From: an uncultured Phaeodactylibacter sp.
GTDB lineage: Bacteria; Bacteroidota; Bacteroidia; Chitinophagales; Saprospiraceae
DNA length: 7,163 nucleotides
Reading direction: 5' to 3'
NCBI GenBank assembly: GCA_913062745.1
Contig: CAJXXJ010000186.1
Span: 1 to 7,163, forward strand
Shown here: in pieces, positions 1-5,572 of the stretch
Layout: each line of letters opens with the position of its first letter
Position numbering within the stretch: position 1 is the first letter of the stretch
Program-made: the position numbers and the translations under genes
Notes under the pieces: model-generated
The model's database searches: none
Told to the model about the DNA's origin: nothing
The model's input: only the letters and a program-made list of their open reading frames with translations

Positions 1-1563
1 GGGGATGCCCGCCAGTGAAAGAACAAAGGAAGTCCCGCCGTTAGTGGAGCGCCGCAGCCGGCCTACCTGAGAGCTGGCGTATACGTATCTGTTGTCTTCC
101 GGGTCTACCAGGCAGCGGAAGCCGTCGCCCAGCAGTATCTTTGTCCAATCATCCGTTCCTCCGGTAATGGTGCGCTGCGTACCATTGTCCTGCGTGCCGC
201 CGTAGCAGCGCTGTGGGTCGCTGTAGTCCACCTCGCTGGTGTAGAACTGCGTAATCGGCAGGCTTTTCTTGTGCTCCCAGCTTTCTGCTCCGTCTTCCGA
301 AATGTAGAGCCCGCCATCGTTGCCCAGCACCAGATAGTCCGGGTTGTTGGGGTCGATGTAAAGGTCGTGCTGATCCACATGCACGCCATCGGATACTTTC
401 TGCCAGCTATCGCCGCCGTTCTGCGTACGGAACAGCGCAATATTCGGGTAAAATACGGTCTCTGTATCGGTAGGATGGGGGAATAGCCGGCCGAACCACC
501 ACAGGAATCCGGGGCTGTTGATACCGGTGGAGCCCGCTACTGACCAGCTGTCGCCGCCATCATCGGAGCGGTAGATTTCCATCAAATGGCCGACGGGGTC
601 AATGAATTGTGCATACACCACATTCGGCGTAGCGGGGGAAAGCGCCAGCCCGATGCGCCCGATCGGACCCGTCGGCAGCCCGTTATCCAGTTTTTCCCAA
701 CTGTCTCCACCATCGTAAGAGCGGTAAATGCCCGAGCTGTTGCCCCCGTAGTAGTAATAACCGGGACGCCGGATGCGCTCCCACATCGCTGCATAGATCG
801 TATCCGGATGCTCCGGGTGCAGCACTAAGTCTACTGCGCCGGTAGAGTCATTGAGGTAAAGCACCTGTTCCCAGCTGCTGCCTCCGTCCTGCGTGCGGAA
901 GACGCCCCGCTGTGTATTGTGCTCAAACAAATAACCCATCGCGGCTGCGTAGACGCGGTCCGGGTTCTGCGGATGCACTTCTATGCGGCCGATGCTGCCG
1001 CTCTCCGTCAGGCCGAGGTGCTGCCAGGTGCTGCCGTCGTCCTCGGTTTTGTAAATGCCCAGCCCATCGTAGGCCATTGTGCCCGCCCCGGCATTGGACT
1101 CTCCGGTACCCACATAAACGGTGGAAGGTGCTGACGGGGCAATATCCAGGTCGCCTACCGCCAGGGTCGGCTGATCGTCAAAGAGCGGGACAAAGCTGTC
1201 GCCCCGATCGCCAGAGCGGAAGACCCCGCCCGAGGCCGCGCCTACCCAAATGGTGTTGGGAGCACCGGGGTGCACATCGAGCGCTGTGATGCGCCCGCCT
1301 ACATTCATCGGCCCCTGAAACTGCCAGTTGGCTTGCGGGCTGCGCGTGGCTGACTTTCTGCGTTGCCGCAGCTCTTGCCGCACAGCCTGATGATAACGCT
1401 GCGGCAGCACCACGCCATCCGGAAAAGCGCGCTGCCGGTAAAACCAGTCGTTCGGAATTTCTTCTTCTTCCGCTTCCCCGAAATAGCGGTCAGCTTCCGG
1501 GGCCTGCGGCGCACACCCCAGCAAAAATAGCAAGGCGTAAAGGAGTAGTAAAGATCGGTTCAT
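1..1563 (-). CDS. Asp-box (BNR/sortilin-like) beta-propeller lipoprotein, 3' end outside window
   Basis: The frame is open from the ATG at 1561-1563 to base 1 without a stop: 521 codons of a longer gene. The first 17 residues are a type II signal peptide (Asn-Arg, a leucine-rich core, lipobox L14-L15-G16-C17), so the mature protein should be a lipoprotein. After an acidic linker (E30-E35 region) come blade-like segments with eight visible Asp-boxes (S/T-x-D/N-x-G-x-x-W/F) at residues 117-124, 173-180, 224-231, 282-289, 333-340, 380-387, 422-429 and 506-513. The segments around GTGESNAG and GGTQDNGT are typical of sortilin/GH74-like propellers, a family widespread in Bacteroidota secreted proteins. 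Such folds bind protein or glycan; no enzymatic activity can be assigned. The gene begins 21 nt after the solenoid gene ends. No Shine-Dalgarno sequence is visible. A C-terminal type IX secretion domain, frequent in this family, would lie outside the window. Confidence 0.9.
   Translation of the reverse strand, partial: MNRSLLLLYALLFLLGCAPQAPEADRYFGEAEEEEIPNDWFYRQRAFPDGVVLPQRYHQAVRQELRQRRKSATRSPQANWQFQGPMNVGGRITALDVHPGAPNTIWVGAASGGVFRSGDRGDSFVPLFDDQPTLAVGDLDIAPSAPSTVYVGTGESNAGAGTMAYDGLGIYKTEDDGSTWQHLGLTESGSIGRIEVHPQNPDRVYAAAMGYLFEHNTQRGVFRTQDGGSSWEQVLYLNDSTGAVDLVLHPEHPDTIYAAMWERIRRPGYYYYGGNSSGIYRSYDGGDSWEKLDNGLPTGPIGRIGLALSPATPNVVYAQFIDPVGHLMEIYRSDDGGDSWSVAGSTGINSPGFLWWFGRLFPHPTDTETVFYPNIALFRTQNGGDSWQKVSDGVHVDQHDLYIDPNNPDYLVLGNDGGLYISEDGAESWEHKKSLPITQFYTSEVDYSDPQRCYGGTQDNGTQRTITGGTDDWTKILLGDGFRCLVDPEDNRYVYASSQVGRLRRSTNGGTSFVLSLAGIP
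1513..1563 (-). other. Lipoprotein (type II) signal peptide with lipobox LLGC
   Basis: Residues 1-17 of the propeller gene: a short N-region with one Arg, a hydrophobic core rich in Leu, then L-L-G-C with Cys17 as the predicted lipidated residue. The mature start reads C-A-P-Q-A-P-E-A-D. This signal also fixes the gene start at 1563, because it begins exactly at that ATG. Confidence 0.88.
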
Positions 1564-1584
1564 GGTACTTCTGTTTTGGGATGA

Positions 1585-4500
1585 TTATGGTTGGTTCAGC
1601 AGCTGAAGCAGGGATTGCTGGTAGTCCGTTTTCCATTGCTGCAGCGCCTCCTGCACCCGCCCGAGCGCTTCAGCGTAGGCTTCCGGGGTAGAGGCGCCTT
1701 CAGCCAGGAGTTGCAGGTAAAAATCCAGCAGCGGCTCGTGCAGCTCAGACTGCGACAGGTGCCACAGCATCTCTTCCTCTCCCTCCTGCTCATAGATCAG
1801 TTGGAACAATCCTTCCAGGAAATAGCGGATACGGAGTTGAAAACCTTGCTGCTCGCCCGCATCCACAGTCTCAATGAGGTGGTGCTGCTGCTTGGCCGTG
1901 CGTAGTATGGCATGGATTAAGTTGATGATGACCCGGTAGGGGAGCCGTTGCCGGTAAGGCACGGATTCCAGTGCGCTGAACAGGGCGTCGAGCAAAGCCA
2001 GGAAGACCAGCCCTTTTTGCATCCACTCCGGGTGCAGGATGACTTCCCACTGAATCGCATCCACAATCTCAAGGATTTGCTCATTGCTCAGCCGGGGTTT
2101 CCAGCGGCCTTCTTTCGGGGGTTTGGCCAGTGCACGGAGCACCTGTTCGGTCGCGGCCACCAGCTGATTAGCGGGGTCTTCTTCTTCAAGGTCCATGAGC
2201 ACATCGAGGTAATGTGCCGTATTATCGAGGGTCAGCCTTACCAATTCCGGCAGCAGCTCGGGCCTGTTCAGCCCGCTTTCGCGTAAAGCCCCTGCCAGGT
2301 CGCTTACCGTGTTGCGCAACAATGGCTGATGGCTGATCAGGCCGGGGTTTTGCTCCAGCACATACAACGCCGACTCCGCCAGCTGATCCGCCATTTCCCG
2401 GTCGAACGGCTGATTGAAGTTCAGGCCGTTGTGCTCGAACAGGATCAGGTCCAGCAGAATGAGGCCGCGGGCATCCGGGTAGCGTTGCAGCAGCGCATCA
2501 AAAATATACTCCAGCAGGCTGTCCAGCAGGTGCAGCCGGTGTTGGCCGGCTTGCTGTTCGTTGGGGAACAGGAAAGAAAGAAGCAGCTCTGCCGCGTGTT
2601 GCAATATGCTTTTCTCGGTAGCCGGCGTCCCCCATTGGATGCGGTTGAGCAGGGCCGGGCTGCCGGCAGTGGCGTAGAGGCTGCTGCGCAGCAGGGCTTC
2701 CAGGCTTTTTGCCGAAAGGCGCTGCCCGAAAGGCTGGGTTGCCAAAGCGTCGAGGGTAGCGTCCAGCACTTCCCGCACCAGCGTGCCGTTTTCAGCCGGC
2801 TCTGTGATCCAGTGCGGGTGCCGGGCAATTTGCTCCAGCAGCCACTCCAGGGTGTACCGTGCCCGGTCGGGGCTGAAGACAGGGTGCCAGCTGCCGTCTT
2901 CGAGCTGTGCCGACAGGGCAGGCAGCACTTCGCGGGCAGCCAGCACGAGCAGGTGCTCCGGCCGGCTCTGATCGGCATCGAGCAGCAAATGGGCGTTCTC
3001 GCCGGTTTGCTCCAGCAACAGGCGTACCAGCAACAGCAAAAGGCCCGGCTCTTTCAGCTTCGCTTGCTGCAGCGCATCCGCCAGGTCGGCGATCAGGCTT
3101 TGCAATCCGGCATGGTTAGCCGCCAGCTGCGGGTGCGCCGAAAAGGCCTGCAACGCTGCTCTGAGCAAGTCATCAGCCAGCACAGCGTCGAAGCCCCGCT
3201 GATAGTCGATATCGCTTTCCAGCAGAATAATTTGCAGCAGCGCCAGGCCTTTCGCGTCCGGGTGCTCAGCCATCAGCTCCTCCAGCGTATAGCGCAAAAT
3301 TTCTTCCAGCAGGCTGAGTCGCTGCAGCGGGGGAGCACTGCTGCCGTCGCGGAAGACCGCCTGAAACACGAGGTCCAGCGTATGTTCGAGCAAGGCGCGC
3401 TCCAGCCGGTCACTGCCCCATTCCAGAGGCTCCAGCAGCACCGGGCTCCGGGCAACGCTGCGCAGGGTGGACTGCAGTATCCATTGCAATACTTCGGGGC
3501 GCAGGCGCTCGTGCTGTTCCACCCTACGCGCCAGCTGAAAACTGATGCGCAGGGTTTCGGACAGCAGTGGCCGTCCGGCAGCTTCCTCCATGATCCAGGC
3601 GGGGTAGTATACAATGGTGTCGAGCAGTTCGGCAATGAGCGCCAACAGATCGCTGCGGCTGAGGCCCGGCTGCCAGCTGCCGTCCTCCGAGGTGTCTGCC
3701 ATCGTTTCCAGGATGCGCTTTAGTGCCAGCGATGCCAGGTGGCGGGACTCTCCCTGCTGTGCAGGCAGTAGGGAAGGCATATTCCGGGCGGTTTGTTCGA
3801 TCGCGATGCGCAGCAGCTCCGGCATCAGGCCGGCATTAACAAACTGCGGGAAGGGCGCAACGGCTTCGGCTACCCCTTCTATCAGGCCCTGCAGCGCCCG
3901 GTCCCGACTGAGCAGGCCGGGGTGTTCGGCGAAGAGCTGCAGGCTGGCCCGGATCAGCTCATCCAGCGTTTGGGTGCTTAGGTTTTGCCCCAGCGGCCCT
4001 TCTTCCTGCCCGTCCCCGAGCAGGGCATCGAGCAGTATACTGCCGGTCTGCTGTGCCAGCAGCGCCATTTTATCATTCGTGCCGAATAATTCCTGCGGGT
4101 TGGCAATAGCCAGCTCGCCGGCGTGGCGGATGAAGCTACGCAGCATCAGTTGCCCCCAGTTGAGGAGGGCCTGCTCTTCTTCGTAGCGGAGGCTGGCCGA
4201 CTTGCGGTACAGGTCTTGAGCGAGTTGCTGAGCCACAGCCCGGATGTACTGTTGCAGCTGCTCGTCGTCGGCAATATGCGGGCTCAGCTCTCCCACCGTT
4301 TCTGCAGCAGCAGCAAAAAGGCGGGGCAGCACCCGCTGATGGAATTGCTGCCCGATATTCATCTCCGGCTTTACCAGGTTCACATCGTCGAATGCGCTGA
4401 GGAACTGCTGCAACAGGCGGCCGTGTGCGGAGTGGGCGTTGAGGGCACCGGGCACCTGCGCGAAGTAATCAATGCCCACTTCCACGAGGGTGCCCAGGAC

Positions 4501-4917
4501 TTGCTTGAGGGGGCTTTGCCGGTCGAGGTAGCCTTGTTCCCACTGCCGGATGCGCAGAATGCTGATTACGGCATCCCGCTTGTAGGCCGGCACTGCGCCG
4601 GTTTCCACTTGCTTAAAAAAACGGTAGTACCCCTCATAGCGCCTAAGCTTCAATTCGGGCAGCTCCCATTGCGCTTCTGCTTCGCGGTGCAGCGCGGCGA
4701 GGTCCTCAAACGCTTCCAGCTGTTCAGGGTGCCGCCGGAAATGCTGCCGTACGGTGGTAAAGGAAAGGTCGCCGTCGAAGTCGGGCAGCGGCAGCGTCAG
4801 CTCCCGGCTCTGCAGGTAGTCTCCGTAGGCTTCCTGTAAATTGCGGCTTAGTTTGATCGCCGAATTGATCGCAAAAATGACCGCTTCGGCCGCCAGGGTT
4901 GGAGTGGCAATAGGCAT
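1585..4917 (-). CDS. Large leucine-rich alpha-solenoid protein with three 262-residue tandem units, function unknown
   Basis: I do not recognise this family. The product is 1110 residues, rich in Leu, Ala, Gln and Glu, with no signal peptide, membrane segment or enzymatic motif, so it is probably cytoplasmic. Residues 1 to about 200 form a charged, mostly helical N-terminal region. Residues 320-1105 consist of three tandem units of about 262 residues. Landmarks recur at this interval: D/E-G-S/R-W at 412-415, 674-677 and 936-939; a P-x-W motif ending at W441, W703 and W965. Within a unit, amphipathic helices end in (H/Y/S)-P at irregular 43-61 residue steps, suggesting an alpha-alpha superhelix like HEAT/ARM proteins. 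The tail (about 1076-1110) is helical and Gln-rich. I chose the ATG at 4915-4917 because it leaves a 16-nt gap after the acetyltransferase gene. The in-frame ATG at 4986 would overlap that gene by 53 nt and adds 23 residues without helical character. A scaffold or protein-binding role is inference from fold type only. Confidence 0.9.
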   Translation of the reverse strand: MPIATPTLAAEAVIFAINSAIKLSRNLQEAYGDYLQSRELTLPLPDFDGDLSFTTVRQHFRRHPEQLEAFEDLAALHREAEAQWELPELKLRRYEGYYRFFKQVETGAVPAYKRDAVISILRIRQWEQGYLDRQSPLKQVLGTLVEVGIDYFAQVPGALNAHSAHGRLLQQFLSAFDDVNLVKPEMNIGQQFHQRVLPRLFAAAAETVGELSPHIADDEQLQQYIRAVAQQLAQDLYRKSASLRYEEEQALLNWGQLMLRSFIRHAGELAIANPQELFGTNDKMALLAQQTGSILLDALLGDGQEEGPLGQNLSTQTLDELIRASLQLFAEHPGLLSRDRALQGLIEGVAEAVAPFPQFVNAGLMPELLRIAIEQTARNMPSLLPAQQGESRHLASLALKRILETMADTSEDGSWQPGLSRSDLLALIAELLDTIVYYPAWIMEEAAGRPLLSETLRISFQLARRVEQHERLRPEVLQWILQSTLRSVARSPVLLEPLEWGSDRLERALLEHTLDLVFQAVFRDGSSAPPLQRLSLLEEILRYTLEELMAEHPDAKGLALLQIILLESDIDYQRGFDAVLADDLLRAALQAFSAHPQLAANHAGLQSLIADLADALQQAKLKEPGLLLLLVRLLLEQTGENAHLLLDADQSRPEHLLVLAAREVLPALSAQLEDGSWHPVFSPDRARYTLEWLLEQIARHPHWITEPAENGTLVREVLDATLDALATQPFGQRLSAKSLEALLRSSLYATAGSPALLNRIQWGTPATEKSILQHAAELLLSFLFPNEQQAGQHRLHLLDSLLEYIFDALLQRYPDARGLILLDLILFEHNGLNFNQPFDREMADQLAESALYVLEQNPGLISHQPLLRNTVSDLAGALRESGLNRPELLPELVRLTLDNTAHYLDVLMDLEEEDPANQLVAATEQVLRALAKPPKEGRWKPRLSNEQILEIVDAIQWEVILHPEWMQKGLVFLALLDALFSALESVPYRQRLPYRVIINLIHAILRTAKQQHHLIETVDAGEQQGFQLRIRYFLEGLFQLIYEQEGEEEMLWHLSQSELHEPLLDFYLQLLAEGASTPEAYAEALGRVQEALQQWKTDYQQSLLQLLNQP
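1603..2388 (-). repeat. Solenoid protein unit C, partly degenerate (residues 844-1105)
   Basis: Third unit. It keeps N-P-G-L-I at 857-861, E-G-R-W at 936-939 and H-P-E-W ending at 965, each 262 residues after its counterpart in unit B. The later part no longer shows the S-P-x-L-L and P-D-A-x-G-L landmarks and instead runs into acidic sequence (E-G-E-E-E around 1045-1049) and a Gln-rich helical end, as expected for a C-terminal cap. Confidence 0.72.
2389..3174 (-). repeat. Solenoid protein unit B (residues 582-843)
   Basis: Second unit, best matched to unit A. A-H-P-Q-L at 594-598, D-G-S-W at 674-677, H-P-H-W ending at 703, S-P-A-L-L at 753-757 and Y-P-D-A-R-G-L at 813-819 line up with the same landmarks in A. 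Aligned by eye, residues 532-567 of A and 793-828 of B share 17 of 36 identities without gaps. Confidence 0.82.
3175..3960 (-). repeat. Solenoid protein unit A (residues 320-581)
   Basis: First of three tandem 786-bp coding units. Landmarks: E-H-P-G-L-L at 331-336, D-G-S-W at 412-415, Y-P-A-W ending at 441, S-P-V-L-L at 491-495, H-P-D-A-K-G-L at 552-558. Boundaries are nominal, because a tandem repeat can be cut at any phase. The similarity is at protein level. Confidence 0.82.
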
Positions 4918-4933
4918 CTTGGCATTCGTGTTT

Positions 4934-5512
4934 TTAAACCCCCAGGTATTCTGCCCGCGTAAGGCCAAAGAGCATGACATCGGCAATCTCTCCGCTTGGT
5001 TTGCGAAAATCCCCCCTCAGGTCACCTTCCCGCCGGAAGTCACACTTGCGCGCCAGGCGCTGTGCAGCAATATTGTCCATGCCGGTCCGCAACCGGAGTT
5101 TCTCCAGTGCGAGCTGGTTGAAGCTGAAGTTGAGCAGTGCCCGCAGCACTTCTGTCATCAGGCCTTTGCGGCTGTACCGCTGATCGATAAAAAAGGCGAG
5201 CTCTGCGTCCGGTAGTTTCCAGTCCAGCTCGTGCACCCGCACCATGCCGATCAGTTCAGTAGCTTTGCTGTGCCAAATGCCGAAGGTATACTCCTGCTGA
5301 AGATGCCAGTCCGCCAGCCGTTGGCGCACAAAAAACTCCGCCTCCTCTTTGCTGCTGACCATCCGGATGGTTTGCGGGAAATAATCGTACAGGCGTTGAT
5401 GGTTATCCTGCACCAGGTCGTAAAGCGATGCGCCGTCCCCTTCGCGGAAGCGGCGTACAACAGTATGGGCAGTAAGCAGAGCCGTGTCAATATCGAGCAG
5501 GCGTGCGAGCAT
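4934..5512 (-). CDS. GNAT-family N-acetyltransferase, RimJ/RimL type
   Basis: A complete 192-residue protein, the usual length for the RimJ/RimL (Acetyltransf_3) branch of acetyl-CoA-dependent N-acetyltransferases. These transfer acetyl to N-terminal or other primary amines in the cytoplasm; the substrate here cannot be told. Visible signs: the opening V-V-R-R-F-R-E-G-D (18-26), matching the family's 'L-R-x-x-x-x-x-D' strand; a central strand pair with E-L-I-G-M-V (86-91); motif A with E-L-A-F-F-I-D (104-110) followed by the pyrophosphate-binding turn Y-S-R-K-G-L-M-T-E (113-121); and motif B with N147 and A-A-Q-R-L-A-R-K (149-156), then F159 and E162-G163. The usual Gly before that Phe is Asp158. 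The ATG at 5510-5512 is the first start after an in-frame stop at 5537-5539. The gene lies 60 nt after fadH and 16 nt before the solenoid gene, so co-transcription is plausible. Confidence 0.9.
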   Translation of the reverse strand: MLARLLDIDTALLTAHTVVRRFREGDGASLYDLVQDNHQRLYDYFPQTIRMVSSKEEAEFFVRQRLADWHLQQEYTFGIWHSKATELIGMVRVHELDWKLPDAELAFFIDQRYSRKGLMTEVLRALLNFSFNQLALEKLRLRTGMDNIAAQRLARKCDFRREGDLRGDFRKPSGEIADVMLFGLTRAEYLGV

Positions 5513-5572
5513 GGATGTTTTGGGCTTAAGATACGCTTATTTTGCCCCTTATCCATGTTTGGGGCTGCGGAA
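5513..5572. other. 60-nt spacer between fadH and the acetyltransferase gene
   Basis: The longest non-coding stretch in the window. It contains a weak inverted repeat (GCCCC at 5544-5548, GGGGC at 5561-5565, 12-nt loop) without a T-tract on either strand. I see no Bacteroidota-type promoter (TTTG/TAnnTTTG) on the minus strand and no Shine-Dalgarno sequence before the acetyltransferase start. Read-through from fadH is the simplest reading. Confidence 0.5.

Noticed and set aside
2445..2978. A 177-codon minus-strand frame, Cys- and Trp-rich, inside the solenoid gene
   Set aside because: Alternate frame of the real gene; the high Cys, Trp and Ser content comes from frame-shifted reading of CTG/CAG/GGC-rich codons.
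2329..3723. A 464-codon open frame on the plus strand, rich in Gln and Arg
   Set aside because: It lies wholly antisense to the solenoid gene. Its Gln richness is the complement of the many CTG Leu codons on the minus strand. No recognisable domain.
4123..4839. A 238-codon open frame on the plus strand
   Set aside because: Antisense shadow of the N-terminal part of the solenoid gene; composition mirrors the leucine-rich coding strand and no family features appear.
5544..5565. Inverted repeat GCCCC / GGGGC in the spacer after fadH, considered as a terminator
   Set aside because: Only five base pairs with a 12-nt loop, and no T-tract follows on either strand.
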